DNA of 64,000 nt from an uncultured Actinomycetes bacterium (GCA_937926105.1 CALANS010000028.1:186001-250000), one strand, 5' to 3'. Counted from the first letter of the stretch, positions 1-9,704 are shown. Made by a program: numbers and translations. Notes: generated from the letters alone by a model not told the origin.

Positions 1-288
1 CCCCTCCAGCGTGGTCAGGTCCACCATCGAGATGGCCAGATCCAGCGCCGCCAGCTTGGACGCCTTCTTGATCGACCGGGTGGCCAGCGCCGCGGCGCGC
101 GCCTCGACGCCCACCGGGTCGACGCCGGGCAGCCCGTGCAGAAACCGGCGCAGCGCGGCCTCGTCCGCCACCGCGTCCGCCAGGTGCGGCGGCAATGACG
201 GCCGATCCGGCACGGCGACCGCCACCGGGGACGACCCGGACCCTCCCGATGACGAATCGGACCGAGGACGGTTGTCGGGCACACTCAT
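1..288 (-). CDS. deoC: Deoxyribose-phosphate aldolase, N-terminal part (cut by window edge)
   Basis: The 96 residues visible read MSVPDNRPRSDSSSGG at the start and end with DLAISMVDLTTLEG, which matches the N-terminal region of the long actinobacterial DeoC proteins. The segment TRSIKKASKLAALDLAISMV just before the edge is typical of that family. The enzyme cleaves 2-deoxyribose-5-phosphate to glyceraldehyde-3-phosphate and acetaldehyde in deoxynucleoside catabolism. The catalytic lysine lies outside the window, so activity cannot be judged. The ATG at 288 is chosen because a TAGGAT -10 box lies exactly 6 nt upstream with no Shine-Dalgarno sequence, as in leaderless genes. upp, pmmB and punA nearby belong to the same salvage theme. 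The first 26 residues are Ser/Gly/Pro-rich and probably disordered. Confidence 0.85.
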   Translation of the reverse strand, partial: MSVPDNRPRSDSSSGGSGSSPVAVAVPDRPSLPPHLADAVADEAALRRFLHGLPGVDPVGVEARAAALATRSIKKASKLAALDLAISMVDLTTLEG

Positions 289-294
289 GCCCCG

Positions 295-300
295 ATCCTA
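295..300 (-). promoter_or_regulatory. -10 box TAGGAT of a leaderless deoC promoter
   Basis: TAGGAT on the minus strand is separated from the deoC ATG by 6 nt (GCCCCG on the plus strand). Transcription would begin at or within a base of the start codon. Confidence 0.55.
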
Positions 301-383
301 CAAATCTGCGGGGAGCGCGTGGGGGTCTGCGAAGGCATACTGGCCGGGCGCACCCAGTGGCGGCGGCACACCGGGGAGGGATC

Positions 384-2630
384 ATGGCGGGTTCGATGAA
401 CGGCCTTCGTCACCGATGCCGGTGGATGGTGGTTTTCGTCGTCACCGCTGTCTCGCTGGCCATCGGTGCCGGCGGAGCCGAACCGGCCGCGGCCGAGACG
501 GCCGGTGGCTGCACCAGCGCCCCGCACCTGTCCGCGACGTTCGTCTCCAGCGGGGTGCAGCCGGTGGTTCGTTGGTCGGTGTGGAACTGGACGCGGGAAC
601 TGCTCGAACTCAAGCGGGCCTGCATCTCCACGGTGATCTTGACACACACTGCGACCAACGATTCCGGCTCGGCAACGCTCACGCCACTGTTCGGTCCGCA
701 GGCGCCGGCCGACGTGCCCGGGAATCTGGTGCGTGCCGCGGAAGAGGTGGGAGGGATCGGCGTCTACCTAGGGCTGCAGACCGAGGACGGCTGGAACTCG
801 ACGTTGACCGACACCTGGGCGTCGGGAGCCGCCCGCAGGTCCGCCACGCTGGCCCGCCAGCTGCTTACCGACGTCGGTCACTCGCCGGTGCTGCGCGGCT
901 GGTTCCTGTCGCCGGAGCCGGCTCCGTCCGAGTTGCGCACCAGCGGCCGGCAGGCCGTGTTCGCCAGCTATGTCGGCCAGGCGACCGAGCGGCTCGCGCG
1001 GCTGCTGCCGAGCGGGCGGGTGATGCTCGCGCCGACGTTCGACACCGCGGTGCCGATCGGCACCTTCTCCGCCATGATGCGCACGCTGGCCGGCTCGGGC
1101 GTGGACATCCTGGCGTTGCAGGACCGCACCGGGGAGGGCTACCAGCGCATCGATCCGGCGACCGACCTGGTCCGCTGGTTCCGGGCGGCGCGCGCCGCGG
1201 TGAACGCCGCCGGGACCGGGGTGGCGCTGTGGAGCGACACCGAGACGTACCGCACCGCCGACTGGACGCCGGCCACCACCCGCGCGATCGTGCAGGCCAT
1301 GCGGGCCGAGGCGCCCTACGTCAGCCGGCTGGCCGGCTTCTCCTTCGTTCATTACCTGAGCCGCGACGGCTGGTTCCCCGCGTCTGCCGCGCCGTACCTG
1401 CACTACGCGCGCACCGGGGCGCTGCCCGGCTACCGCCCGACGGCGCCGGTGATCTCGCTGCACCGGGACGGGCTGGGCGCCCGGTTGGGCTGGGCGGCCG
1501 TGGTCGACCAGCCGACCAGCGGATACCTGCCGGCGATCAGCCACTACCGGGTGTACCGCAGCGAGGACGGCGGCGCGCCGCGGCTGCTGGCGACCCTGCG
1601 CGCCACCCGGACCGGCGGTGGCTGCGGTGTGGCGTACTGCGTCGACGACCCGCAACTGGTGCCGGGCCACAGTGACGCCTATACGGTCATCGCGGCCAAC
1701 GTGGTGGGCAACACGGCCCAGTCCACCGCCGAGGTGCGGGTGCCGGCGCTCACCGGTGCGGACGACCTCGCTCTCGGCGCCTCCTACCGGATCGACCGCG
1801 CACCGTCGGCGAGCTATCCGGACGAGGACGGCAACCTGGTCGACGGGCAGCTCGGTGCCGCCGACGATCAGGATCCGGCCTGGGCCGGGTGGACCGACCG
1901 CGCCGTGACACTCACCGTCGACCTGGGCAGCGTGCAGCCGGTCAGCTCGGTCAGTTCGACCTGGCTGCAGCAACTCGGTCCGAGCGTGGTGCTGCCCTCG
2001 AGCGTGACGGCGCGACTGTCGACGGACGGGCGATCGTGGAGCGTGGCGGGCACGGCCCGGCGCCCCCGGGTCGGCACCGCCGACCAGGTCCGCGACGTGA
2101 CCGTGCCGATCGCCGAGCCGGCGCGCGCCCGGTACGTCCGGCTCACCGCGGTCAACCCAGGCGGCTGGCTGTTCGCCTCCGAGATCACCGTCCGCGGACC
2201 GCTTCCGCTGGCCGGCCGTACCGGCGTCGTCGTCAGCCGCCCGCCTGCCCCGTCCTACCCCGGGGTCCGCGGCGGCCTGCGGGACGGCGTCATCGGCCGG
2301 GCCGGTGACCCGTACGACGCGCAGTGGGCCGGTTGGTGGCGCGCGGACGGGCTGAGCCTCACCGTGCCGCTGGCGGCGATGCGGACGGTCCACTCGATCA
2401 CCCTGCACTGCCTGAACCTGCCCGGATGGGGGATCCACCTGCCGACCGGCGCACGGGTCGAGGTGTCCGCCGACGGGATCGACTACCACCGGGCCGGGAT
2501 CGGCGTCGCGCCCGGCGCCGGCACCGTGACACTGACCCTGGACGCGCCGGTGTCGGCCCGCTATGCGCGAGTGATCGTGTCGGCCGCACCGGACACCTGG
2601 ACGATGATCAGCGAGGTCACGGTGCGCTGA
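384..2630 (+). CDS. Secreted DUF4434 glycosidase-like protein with discoidin-type C-terminal domains
   Basis: A 748-residue protein with a signal peptide: basic N-terminus, hydrophobic core near residues 14-30, and Ala-rich cleavage region near AEPAAAETA. Residues about 45-345 resemble the DUF4434 TIM-barrel family of putative glycoside hydrolases. Residues about 350-450 look like a fibronectin-III-type module. Two repeats follow (about 455-610 and 615-748) with the pattern of F5/8 type C (discoidin) carbohydrate-binding domains: each opens with a PSYPG/PSYPDE-like segment and contains WAGW, a serine-rich strand and a final SEITV/SEVTV. The protein probably acts outside the cell on polysaccharide. 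The ATG at 384 follows GGGGAGGG by a few bases and begins the signal peptide. Frame-extending upstream codons were rejected because they run into the deoC promoter. Substrate unknown. Confidence 0.75.
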   Translation: MAGSMNGLRHRCRWMVVFVVTAVSLAIGAGGAEPAAAETAGGCTSAPHLSATFVSSGVQPVVRWSVWNWTRELLELKRACISTVILTHTATNDSGSATLTPLFGPQAPADVPGNLVRAAEEVGGIGVYLGLQTEDGWNSTLTDTWASGAARRSATLARQLLTDVGHSPVLRGWFLSPEPAPSELRTSGRQAVFASYVGQATERLARLLPSGRVMLAPTFDTAVPIGTFSAMMRTLAGSGVDILALQDRTGEGYQRIDPATDLVRWFRAARAAVNAAGTGVALWSDTETYRTADWTPATTRAIVQAMRAEAPYVSRLAGFSFVHYLSRDGWFPASAAPYLHYARTGALPGYRPTAPVISLHRDGLGARLGWAAVVDQPTSGYLPAISHYRVYRSEDGGAPRLLATLRATRTGGGCGVAYCVDDPQLVPGHSDAYTVIAANVVGNTAQSTAEVRVPALTGADDLALGASYRIDRAPSASYPDEDGNLVDGQLGAADDQDPAWAGWTDRAVTLTVDLGSVQPVSSVSSTWLQQLGPSVVLPSSVTARLSTDGRSWSVAGTARRPRVGTADQVRDVTVPIAEPARARYVRLTAVNPGGWLFASEITVRGPLPLAGRTGVVVSRPPAPSYPGVRGGLRDGVIGRAGDPYDAQWAGWWRADGLSLTVPLAAMRTVHSITLHCLNLPGWGIHLPTGARVEVSADGIDYHRAGIGVAPGAGTVTLTLDAPVSARYARVIVSAAPDTWTMISEVTVR

Positions 2631-2692
2631 CCGGTCGCGTCGGGGCCTGGTGCGCCGGCCGTGCTCGGGCGTTGCCCGGACGGCCCCCGTGA

Positions 2693-2698
2693 CAAGAT
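2693..2698 (+). promoter_or_regulatory. Likely -10 box CAAGAT of upp
   Basis: CAAGAT ends 7 nt before the ATG at 2706 and there is no Shine-Dalgarno sequence, consistent with a leaderless or near-leaderless transcript. TTGCCC lies about 16 nt further upstream. Confidence 0.4.
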
Positions 2699-2705
2699 GA
2701 CGGGC

Positions 2706-3359
2706 ATGCCTGCACCTCACGAGATCCCCGAGGGCCTCGCCGTCACGGTGGTGGACCACCCGCTGGCCGCGTCCCGGCTGACCATCATGCGCGACGCCCG
2801 CACCGACAACGCCTCGTTTCGGGCGGCGGTGCACGAGCTGACCCTGATGCTCATCTACGAGGCGAGCCGGCAGCTGGCGACCGAGCAGGTCCCGATCCAC
2901 ACGCCGGTGGCCCGCACCAACGGGGTGCGGCTGACCAACCCGCCGCTGCTGGTGCCGGTGCTGCGCGCCGGGCTGGGCATGGCCGACCAGGCGCACGCAC
3001 TGATCCCGGAGTCGCAGATGGGGTTCGTGGGCCTGGCCCGGGACGAGCAGACCCTGCAGCCCACCCCGTACATGGAGTCGTTGCCGGAATCGTTGGCCGG
3101 CCGGCCGGTCTGGGTGCTCGACCCGATGCTGGCTACCGGCGGGTCGATGGTGCACACCATCTCGCTGCTGACCGGCCGCGGGGCCACCGATGTGACGGCG
3201 ATCTGCTGCCTGGCCGCGCCGGAGGGGCTGGTCCGGCTGGTCGAGTCCGGCCTGCCGGTGCGGGTGGTGACGGCGTCCGTGGACGAGCGCCTGAACGACT
3301 CCGGCTACATCGTGCCGGGGCTGGGCGATGCGGGAGATCGGCAGTTCGGCGCGGTGTGA
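2706..3359 (+). CDS. upp: Uracil phosphoribosyltransferase
   Basis: A 217-residue protein of normal length for the family. It makes UMP from uracil and PRPP in the cytoplasm. The PRPP-binding loop is visible at residues 135-147 ([13 protein letters not shown]), and the uracil-site C-terminus [13 protein letters not shown] is intact. [11 protein letters not shown] near residues 82-92 is also characteristic. The ATG at 2706 ([10 protein letters not shown]) is preferred for its CAAGAT -10 spacing; ATG 2697 in the same frame is the alternative. The gene converges on the Uma2-type gene, with only 12 nt between the two stop codons. upp, pmmB and punA also lie together in M. tuberculosis. Confidence 0.95.
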   Translation: MPAPHEIPEGLAVTVVDHPLAASRLTIMRDARTDNASFRAAVHELTLMLIYEASRQLATEQVPIHTPVARTNGVRLTNPPLLVPVLRAGLGMADQAHALIPESQMGFVGLARDEQTLQPTPYMESLPESLAGRPVWVLDPMLATGGSMVHTISLLTGRGATDVTAICCLAAPEGLVRLVESGLPVRVVTASVDERLNDSGYIVPGLGDAGDRQFGAV

Positions 3360-3371
3360 ACCGGGCACGTT

Positions 3372-3986
3372 TTAGAACTCGAGGAGTTGCCGCGGGGACA
3401 CCGTCACCGATCGGGCGCCCTCGATCGGCAGGGTGACGACGACCTCCTCATCGCCCTCGGCGCGGGCAGCCTCGTGGTAGGCGTCGGCGCCGAGGTCGAA
3501 GACGGTGACGGACGGTCCGGTGCCGGGCCGGATGCCGGGATCGACGATCCAGTACTGCGCGATGCCGCCCTGCGCGTACCGCTCCTTCTTGGCGGTCCGG
3601 TCGATGCGGGCGGTGGACGGCGAGGCGACCTCCACCACCGCTGTCAACGTTTCGAGTGCCTCTCGTGCGCGGTAGTTCTCCCGGGACACGATCAGCAGGT
3701 CCGGCTCCAGCGAGGTGCGCTCGTCCGGTTGCCAGTCCAGCGGGGCGAAGAACACCCGATGGGTCCTGGGCAGCGCCGCGCGGAGCAGGTCGTACAGGTT
3801 TGCTCCCGCCAGCTGATGCGTCGGCATCGGTGACGGACTCACCAGCAGCGCCCCGTCCAACAGCTCGTACCGCCGGCCGTCGTCGGGCAGGTCCGCCAGC
3901 ATGTCCACGGTCCACTCGCCCGCCGCGGGCGCCGGCCAGCGCCCGGCCGGCGTGGTTGCTGCGATCGGTGCCGCCATGGTTGCCAT
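3372..3986 (-). CDS. Uma2 family endonuclease-fold protein
   Basis: A 204-residue protein with the features of Uma2 (DUF820): RRYELLDGALLVSPSP near residues 38-53, the PDLLIV strand with acidic residues, and the VVEVASPST segment, together forming the PD-(D/E)XK-like core (E..D..ExxS). A YAQGGIAQYWIVDP motif follows. Members are abundant in actinobacteria and cyanobacteria and their role is unsettled; a nuclease activity is inferred from the fold only. The ATG at 3986 is chosen for a GGGAGG Shine-Dalgarno sequence 4 nt upstream. The N-terminus carries an Ala/Pro-rich tail of about 25 residues. It is divergent from the META-domain lipoprotein gene. Confidence 0.8.
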   Translation of the reverse strand: MATMAAPIAATTPAGRWPAPAAGEWTVDMLADLPDDGRRYELLDGALLVSPSPMPTHQLAGANLYDLLRAALPRTHRVFFAPLDWQPDERTSLEPDLLIVSRENYRAREALETLTAVVEVASPSTARIDRTAKKERYAQGGIAQYWIVDPGIRPGTGPSVTVFDLGADAYHEAARAEGDEEVVVTLPIEGARSVTVSPRQLLEF

Positions 3987-4048
3987 GGTGCCTCCCTTGC
4001 CGGTGACATGCCAGCAGCATCTCAGGTCTCGAGCCTGCTGGCCCCGAT

Positions 4049-4068
4049 CTATCCACAGGTTATCCACA
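4049..4068. promoter_or_regulatory. Two tandem DnaA-box-like 9-mers
   Basis: CTATCCACA (4049-4057) and TTATCCACA (4060-4068) lie in direct orientation 11 bp apart in the 185-bp divergent region between the Uma2 gene and the META-domain gene. The second equals the consensus DnaA box. Nothing else here resembles an origin: no dnaA, dnaN, AT-rich unwinding element or box cluster. A DnaA-responsive promoter or a titration site is the more likely reading. Confidence 0.45.
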
Positions 4069-4171
4069 GCGGTCCGGGTCCGGTCCGCGTGTCCCGTGCA
4101 ACCCCGACCGTGGTGGCGCCCGTCTTTCGGGTAGGTCACCATGGAGCACCACCGACGGGGAGGAACTCGAC

Positions 4172-5677
4172 GTGCGAGCACATCGAGCGGCGGATCAGCA
4201 GATCGCGGGCGGCACCGGTACGCCGACCCAGACGGGGGGAGCGTCGGCGGTCTCCGGGCTGGCCCTGGCGCTGCTCGCGGTGATCGCCCTGGCGGTGGCG
4301 GGATGCGCCAGTCCCGGCTCCGCCGTGGCCAACCCCGGCGGATCCTCGGCCACCGACCGGACCTCCGGCGGTGGCGCCGATCAGCTCGCCGGACGGACGT
4401 TCCTATCCACCACCGTGCAGGGGCACGATCTGGTCGCCGGCAGCACCATCCGGCTCACCTTCGACGCGAGCCACGTCACCGCCAACGCCGGCTGCAACAC
4501 GCTGTCCGGCAGCTACCGGCTCGCCGATGGTGCCATCACGGTGCGGGACATGGGCGGCACCGAGATGGGCTGCGACCAGGCCCTGATGGACCAGGACAGC
4601 TGGCTGGCCGACCTACTCGGCTCCGGGCTCGACTCCGAGCTGCACGACGATGTGCTGACGTTGACTGGCCAGGGGGTGACGATGCGGCTGACCGACCGCC
4701 GCGTCGTCGATCCCGACCGGCCGCTGCAGGGCACCACCTGGCTGCTGGACGGGATCATGACCGGAACGGGGCCGTCCGGGTCGGTGTCGTCGGTGCCGCA
4801 GGGGATCACCGCGACACTGCGCATCGCCGACGGCAGGATCCACTTCTTCGACGGCCTGAACGACTACGACGGACCGGTCGACCCGGGCGGCAGACTGGTG
4901 ATCGGCCCGGACACCGTGCAGATCTCGGGGGAGATCGCTGGCAGTGCCGTGGGATGCGCGTCCGGCAGCGCCTGCTCGGTCGACATGTCGCTGCTAACCG
5001 ACGATTTCGACTACCGGATCGTCGCAGACCGGCTGACCGTGACCGGCACCGGCCGCTATGCCGACCACGGGCTGATCTTCGTCGCCGGCGATGCGAGCAC
5101 CAGCCCGACCGAACCTGCACCTGGCTCCACCGGGGCACCTGGCTCCACCGGCGACTCGGGCGGGTCGGTGTCGCCGGCCCAGCCGGCCCCCGGCACCACC
5201 CGATCGGCCCCGGACCTGACGAGTGCGGCGAACCCCGGTAAGTCGCTGCCCGGTCCCCACGACTCGATCCCGCCGCAGCCCTCGCCCCGCGGCGCCCCCA
5301 CATCGGTGGACGCGTCCGATGCGCCGCCGGATTCTGGCGCGCATCCGTTACCGGGACACACCTTCCGGTTGACCGGGCTGTTCACCGACGCCGGCGGTGC
5401 GGACACCCGGCTCCGGGACGCCCGATTTACCATCGAATTCGACCGGTCCAGCGCGACCGCCGTGTCCTCCTGCGGCACGATCACCTACCCGACCGTGCGC
5501 TACTACCGGACCGAGACCACCGCGATGGTGGACCTGGGAGACCCCAGCGGGCCGGACTGCTCGCTCGGCACGGACCCCGCCGGAGTGCCGTCCGGCCAGT
5601 TGATGGCCGTCACGACCGACGGCAGGCTGTTCCTGTCCACCGGGTTTGTTGGCTGGTGGTTCGAGCCGGTCGGCTGA
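4172..5677 (+). CDS. META-domain lipoprotein (HslJ-like)
   Basis: A 501-residue exported lipoprotein. A hydrophobic segment (residues 27-44) ends at a lipobox LAVAGC with Cys45. Two META/HslJ-like domains follow, about 70-175 and 178-300. The first has the hallmark NAGCNTLSGSYRLADG and later MGCDQALMDQ; the second starts QGTTWLLDGIM. A Ser/Pro/Thr-rich linker (about 305-390) joins a third, weaker domain at the C-terminus that opens GHTFRLTGLF. META proteins are linked with heat-shock or stress survival in other bacteria; the exact function is unknown. The GTG start at 4172 has GGGGAGG 8 nt upstream. The gene converges on pmmB with a 10-nt gap. Confidence 0.8.
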   Translation: MRAHRAADQQIAGGTGTPTQTGGASAVSGLALALLAVIALAVAGCASPGSAVANPGGSSATDRTSGGGADQLAGRTFLSTTVQGHDLVAGSTIRLTFDASHVTANAGCNTLSGSYRLADGAITVRDMGGTEMGCDQALMDQDSWLADLLGSGLDSELHDDVLTLTGQGVTMRLTDRRVVDPDRPLQGTTWLLDGIMTGTGPSGSVSSVPQGITATLRIADGRIHFFDGLNDYDGPVDPGGRLVIGPDTVQISGEIAGSAVGCASGSACSVDMSLLTDDFDYRIVADRLTVTGTGRYADHGLIFVAGDASTSPTEPAPGSTGAPGSTGDSGGSVSPAQPAPGTTRSAPDLTSAANPGKSLPGPHDSIPPQPSPRGAPTSVDASDAPPDSGAHPLPGHTFRLTGLFTDAGGADTRLRDARFTIEFDRSSATAVSSCGTITYPTVRYYRTETTAMVDLGDPSGPDCSLGTDPAGVPSGQLMAVTTDGRLFLSTGFVGWWFEPVG

Positions 5678-5687
5678 CCGGCCCTCG

Positions 5688-7373
5688 TCAGGCGGAAATA
5701 CCCAGCAGAGCAGCGATCTCGGCGCGCAATGCCGCCAGATCCGCCGCAGCCGCCGCCCGCACCTCGGACAGGTCCACGGCATCGGCCGGAACCGGTGTTG
5801 CCGTTTCCAGGTAGCACTTGAGCTTCGGCTCGGTGCCGGACGGGCGCACCACTACCTTCGCGCGCTGCGTGCGCAGCACGATCGCATCCGTGCGGGGCAG
5901 CAGGTCCGATGACTCCGTCACCGGGTCGCCCAGCAGCGCCGTGGGCAGGTCACCCCGCAGTCGGGTCATCATGGCGCCGATCCGCGTCAGGTCGTCCACC
6001 CGGACCGAGAGCTGATCGGTGACGTGCAGCCCGTGCGTGCGGGCCAGATCGTCCAGTGCATCGAGCAGGGTGCGTCCGGACGCCTTGAGCGTCGCGGCCA
6101 GGTCGCAGGCCAGCATCGCGGCAGAGATGCCGTCCTTGTCCCGCACCGCATCCGGGTCCACGCAGTGTCCCAGCGCCTCCTCGTAGCCGTAGACCAGCCC
6201 GGTCCCGTGCCCGTCCCCGGCGCGCACGATCCACTTGAACCCGGTGAGCGTCTCGTCGTACCGCGACCCGTGCGCGGCGGCGATGGAGCGCAGCAGCGAG
6301 GACGACACAATCGTGGTGGCCACCAGCGGGTCCGGATGCGCGGTCGTGTCCAAGGTCGCGAGAATGTGCTCGCCCAGCAGCACTCCGGCCTCGTCGCCGC
6401 GCAGCATCCGCCAGGCGCCGGCATTGTTCGTCGGATCCAGCGGCACACCCAGCGCGCACCGGTCGGCGTCCGGGTCGTTGGCGATGGCGATGTCGGCGCC
6501 GACGCGTGCCGCCAGTTCCAGCAGCAGGTCGGTCGCGCCGGGCTCCTCGGGATTGGGGAATGCCACGGTGGAAAAGTCCGGGTCAGGCACCGCCTGCGCC
6601 GGCACGACGTGCACGTCGGTAAAACCGGCCTGCGCCAACCCCGTCACCAGGGTCTCGCCGCCGACGCCGTGCATCGGTGTAGCCGCGATTCGCAGGGTTC
6701 TGGCGGTGCCGCGGGGCAGCGATGCGACCCGGTCCAGATAGTGCTGCACCAGGTCGCCGGGCCATGGGGTGGGCGAGCCGTCGGCGGGGATGGACACGGC
6801 GGCGGGAGCGGCGGCGATTGCGGCCTCGATCTGCGCGTCCATCGGGGGCACGATCTGCGCTCCGCCGGCCAAATACACCTTCAACCCATTGTCGTTCGGC
6901 GGGTTATGCGACGCCGTGACCTGCAGCGCGGCCGCCGCGTCCAGGTGTTGCACGGCGAACGCGGTGATCGGGGTGGGCAGCGGACCGGGCGCCAGTAGCG
7001 CCGTGAAACCTGCCGCGGCAAGGACTCTCGCGGCGTCGGCGGCGAATTCGGCGGAGCGGTGACGAGCATCGTGGCCGACCACCACGGTCCGGCCGGCACC
7101 GCCGTTCGCGGTCAGGTACGCGGCGATTCCGGCCGCAGCCCGGCGCACCACCGCCAGGTTCATTCCCGCCGGTCCGGCGCGCAACGGTCCGCGGAGCCCC
7201 GCGGTGCCGAACGTCAGCGGGGCGCCCATTGCCTCGCCGAGCGCGTCGGCGGATTCCTCGTCACCGCCCATCGCCCTGGCGAGGATGCGCTGCAACTCGT
7301 CCCGGTCGGGCTGGCATGGATCGTCGGCGATCCACCGCATTGCCGCGGTGCGCAGCCCGCTGGGCACGCTCAT
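5688..7373 (-). CDS. pmmB: Phospho-sugar mutase (phosphomannomutase/phosphopentomutase type)
   Basis: A 561-residue alpha-D-phosphohexomutase. All active-site motifs are present: the phosphoserine loop [11 protein letters not shown] (Ser155), the metal-binding loop NDPDADR (Asp300-Arg305), the sugar-specificity loop GYEEALG (about 398) and the phosphate-binding loop [10 protein letters not shown] (about 505). It overlaps the end of punA by 4 nt (ATGA), so the two are translationally coupled. That pairing favours conversion of ribose-1-phosphate, released by PunA, to ribose-5-phosphate. Family sequence alone cannot separate phosphopentomutase from phosphomannomutase or phosphoglucomutase use. 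The arrangement punA-pmmB is the same as deoD-pmmB of M. tuberculosis. Confidence 0.9.
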   Translation of the reverse strand: MSVPSGLRTAAMRWIADDPCQPDRDELQRILARAMGGDEESADALGEAMGAPLTFGTAGLRGPLRAGPAGMNLAVVRRAAAGIAAYLTANGGAGRTVVVGHDARHRSAEFAADAARVLAAAGFTALLAPGPLPTPITAFAVQHLDAAAALQVTASHNPPNDNGLKVYLAGGAQIVPPMDAQIEAAIAAAPAAVSIPADGSPTPWPGDLVQHYLDRVASLPRGTARTLRIAATPMHGVGGETLVTGLAQAGFTDVHVVPAQAVPDPDFSTVAFPNPEEPGATDLLLELAARVGADIAIANDPDADRCALGVPLDPTNNAGAWRMLRGDEAGVLLGEHILATLDTTAHPDPLVATTIVSSSLLRSIAAAHGSRYDETLTGFKWIVRAGDGHGTGLVYGYEEALGHCVDPDAVRDKDGISAAMLACDLAATLKASGRTLLDALDDLARTHGLHVTDQLSVRVDDLTRIGAMMTRLRGDLPTALLGDPVTESSDLLPRTDAIVLRTQRAKVVVRPSGTEPKLKCYLETATPVPADAVDLSEVRAAAAADLAALRAEIAALLGISA

Positions 7374-8176
7374 GCGCGCGTCACCAGATCGGCCAGCAGC
7401 AGGCCCATCCGCTCGGCCGAGGCTCTCCCGGCCGCCAGCACCTCGGCGTGATCCAGTGGCTCGCCGGTCATGCCCGCGGCCAGGTTCGTCACCATTGACA
7501 GCCCGAACACCTCCGCGCCCGCGGCCCGCGCGGCGATCGCCTCCAGCACGGTGGACATGCCCACCAGGTCGGCGCCCAGGGTGCGTAGCATGCGGATCTC
7601 GGCCGGTGTCTCGTAGTGCGGGCCGGGCAGTTGCGCGTACACGCCCTCGGTCAGCGTCGGGTCGATCTCCCGTGCCAGGTTGCGCAGCCGGGGCGAGTAC
7701 AGGTCCGTGAGGTCCACGAAGGTCGGGCCGACGATCGGCGAGGTCGCGGTCAGGTTCAGGTGATCGGCGATCAGCACCGGCTGGCCGGGTGCCATGTCAC
7801 CGCGCAACCCGCCGGCGGCGTTGGTCAGGATCACCAGCCTCGCCCCGGCGGCCACCGCGGTGCGCACCCCGTGCACCACCGCGGCCACCCCCCGGCCCTC
7901 GTAGTAATGGGTGCGGCCGAGCAGCGCCAGCACCCGCTTGTCGCCCACCTGGACGGACAGTGCGCTGCCGGAGTGCCCGGCCACCGACGGGGCGGCGAAT
8001 CCGGGCAGGTCGGCCATTCGGATCTCGGCGGTCGGGGTGCCGAGTTGCGCCGCCGCTGGCGCCCAGCCCGACCCCATCACGATCGCAACATCGTGCTGCG
8101 CGACGCCGGTGGCGGCGGCGAGTGCCGCGGCGGCATCGGCGGCGGACGGGGTATCGGGGGACGGATCGGTCGGCAT
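7370..8176 (-). CDS. punA: Purine nucleoside phosphorylase
   Basis: A 268-residue trimeric-type purine nucleoside phosphorylase that releases purine bases and (deoxy)ribose-1-phosphate. Visible features are the phosphate-binding GSGW and GHSG segments, GRTHYYEG, the [10 protein letters not shown] strand, the purine-site segment [14 protein letters not shown] and [12 protein letters not shown] with its conserved Asn. The ATG at 8176 is chosen over longer alternatives because TACGCT lies exactly 6 nt upstream and no Shine-Dalgarno sequence is present, and because the protein then begins near the usual family start. It heads a two-gene operon with pmmB. Confidence 0.93.
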   Translation of the reverse strand: MPTDPSPDTPSAADAAAALAAATGVAQHDVAIVMGSGWAPAAAQLGTPTAEIRMADLPGFAAPSVAGHSGSALSVQVGDKRVLALLGRTHYYEGRGVAAVVHGVRTAVAAGARLVILTNAAGGLRGDMAPGQPVLIADHLNLTATSPIVGPTFVDLTDLYSPRLRNLAREIDPTLTEGVYAQLPGPHYETPAEIRMLRTLGADLVGMSTVLEAIAARAAGAEVFGLSMVTNLAAGMTGEPLDHAEVLAAGRASAERMGLLLADLVTRA

Positions 8177-8182
8177 GGCAGG

Positions 8183-8188
8183 AGCGTA
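8183..8188 (-). promoter_or_regulatory. -10 box TACGCT of leaderless punA-pmmB promoter
   Basis: TACGCT on the minus strand, 6 nt before the punA ATG. The spacing matches the deoC, ppsR and HMG-lyase cases in this window. Confidence 0.5.
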
Positions 8189-8452
8189 GTCCGCGGTGGT
8201 GATGCGCTCTGCCGTGCGAGTCTGCTGGAAAGTGACGGCCAGACTCGGCTCTTTCAGCATTTGCGCAGGTCGAGATGATCTTGAAAGAACCTGGCCGCCG
8301 AAAAACAGCGGGATGTCCGGCACCGTACTGCGTGAGGTCGCCCCGGAATACCCCGACGGTCCCTGGTGTTGGCATGGACATAACTCGATGACATGTCAAC
8401 AATCGGTCGGCCATACCGTCCGAATAACTCCGAGTAACCCAGGGAGCACATC

Positions 8453-9634
8453 ATGCAGTTTGGCATCTTCTCGGTCGGCGACGTCACTCCCGACCCGACC
8501 ACCGGCCGCACCCCCACCGAGCACGAGCGCATCAAGGCGATGGTGGCGATCGCGCAGAAGGCCGAGGAGGTGGGCCTTGACGTGTTCGCCACCGGCGAGC
8601 ACCACAATCCGCCGTTCGTACCGTCCAGCCCGACCACCATGCTCGGCTACGTCGCCGCCCGCACGAAGCGCATCATCCTGTCCACGTCCACCACGCTGAT
8701 CACCACCGACGACCCGGTTAAGATCGCCGAGGACTTCGCGATGCTGCAGCACCTGGCGGACGGTCGAGTGGACATCATGCTGGGTCGGGGCAACACCGGC
8801 CCCGTCTATCCCTGGTTCGGCAAGGACATCCGCGAGGCCATCCCGCTGACCGTGGAGAACTATCAACTGCTGCACCGGCTGTGGACCGAGGATGTCGTCG
8901 ACTGGGAGGGCAAGTTCCGCACCCCGCTGCACTCGTTCACCTCGACACCCCGGCCGCTGGAAGGGATTGCACCGTTCGTCTGGCACGGCGCCATCCGAAC
9001 ACCCGAGATCGCCGAGGTGGCCGCGTACTACGGTGACGGGTTCTTCGCCAACCACATCTTCTGGCCCGCCGCGCACACCCAGCGGATGGTCGAGTTCTAC
9101 CGTCGTCGGTTCGAGCACTACGGCCACGGCAGCGCCGATCAGGCGATCGTCGGACTGGGCGGGCAGGTGTTCATGCGGCGCAATTCCCAGGACGCGGTCC
9201 GCGAGTTCCGGCCGTATTTCGACGTCGCTCCGGTGTACGGGCACGGGCCGAGCCTGGAGGACTTCACCGCGCAGACACCGCTCACCGTCGGCAGCCCGCA
9301 GCAGGTGATCGAGCGCACCCTCGGCTTCCGGGAGTATGTGGGGGACTACCAGCGCCAGCTGTTCCTGGTGGACCACGCCGGCCTGCCGCTCAAGACGGTG
9401 CTGGAGCAACTGGACCTGCTGGGCGAGGAGGTCGTTCCGGTGCTGCGCAAGGAGTTCGCCGTGGGGCGGCCGGCGCACGTGCCGGATGCGCCGACGTTCG
9501 CCTCGCGCCTGGCCGACCGTGACGCGGCCGGGGATTCCCACCGCGACCCAGCGGGTGAGTCGGCAGTGGGTGAGTCGGCACAGGGTGTGGCGGCCGAGGC
9601 CGACGGGTCGGCGCGCGAGGTGATCCTGGCCTGA
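8453..9634 (+). CDS. LLM class flavin-dependent oxidoreductase (CE1758-like)
   Basis: A 393-residue luciferase-like monooxygenase with a TIM-barrel core (residues 1-345). Family features are the start MQFGIFSVGDVTPDP, FATGEHHNPPF, a glycine-rich DIMLGRGNTG segment and GSPQQVIERTLGF near the C-terminus. It belongs to the group encoded next to a dedicated NAD(P)H-dependent FMN reductase, and such a gene follows here 70 nt downstream, so a two-component monooxygenase is likely. Substrate unknown. The ATG at 8453 has GGGAG upstream. The last 45 residues are a low-complexity tail with a short GESA repeat, beyond the catalytic fold. Two tandem 10-mers (CCGAATAACT/CCGAGTAACC, 8420-8439) lie just upstream and could be part of the control region. 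Confidence 0.85.
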   Translation: MQFGIFSVGDVTPDPTTGRTPTEHERIKAMVAIAQKAEEVGLDVFATGEHHNPPFVPSSPTTMLGYVAARTKRIILSTSTTLITTDDPVKIAEDFAMLQHLADGRVDIMLGRGNTGPVYPWFGKDIREAIPLTVENYQLLHRLWTEDVVDWEGKFRTPLHSFTSTPRPLEGIAPFVWHGAIRTPEIAEVAAYYGDGFFANHIFWPAAHTQRMVEFYRRRFEHYGHGSADQAIVGLGGQVFMRRNSQDAVREFRPYFDVAPVYGHGPSLEDFTAQTPLTVGSPQQVIERTLGFREYVGDYQRQLFLVDHAGLPLKTVLEQLDLLGEEVVPVLRKEFAVGRPAHVPDAPTFASRLADRDAAGDSHRDPAGESAVGESAQGVAAEADGSAREVILA

Positions 9635-9704
9635 TAGCCGACGGCAGTGGTCGCAGGTGAGCCTCGGGCGCCCGTTCCGGCATGATGCGAGGGGCAATGA
9701 CGGC

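Noticed and set aside
768..3368. An 866-codon open frame on the minus strand opposite the DUF4434 and upp genes
   Set aside because: Its composition is Arg/Gly/His/Gln-rich with no recognisable motif, as expected for an antisense shadow in GC-rich DNA; the plus-strand genes have clear domains.
4049..4068. Replication origin at the DnaA boxes
   Set aside because: Only two boxes, no AT-rich unwinding region and no dnaA, dnaN, recF, gyrB or parAB genes nearby.
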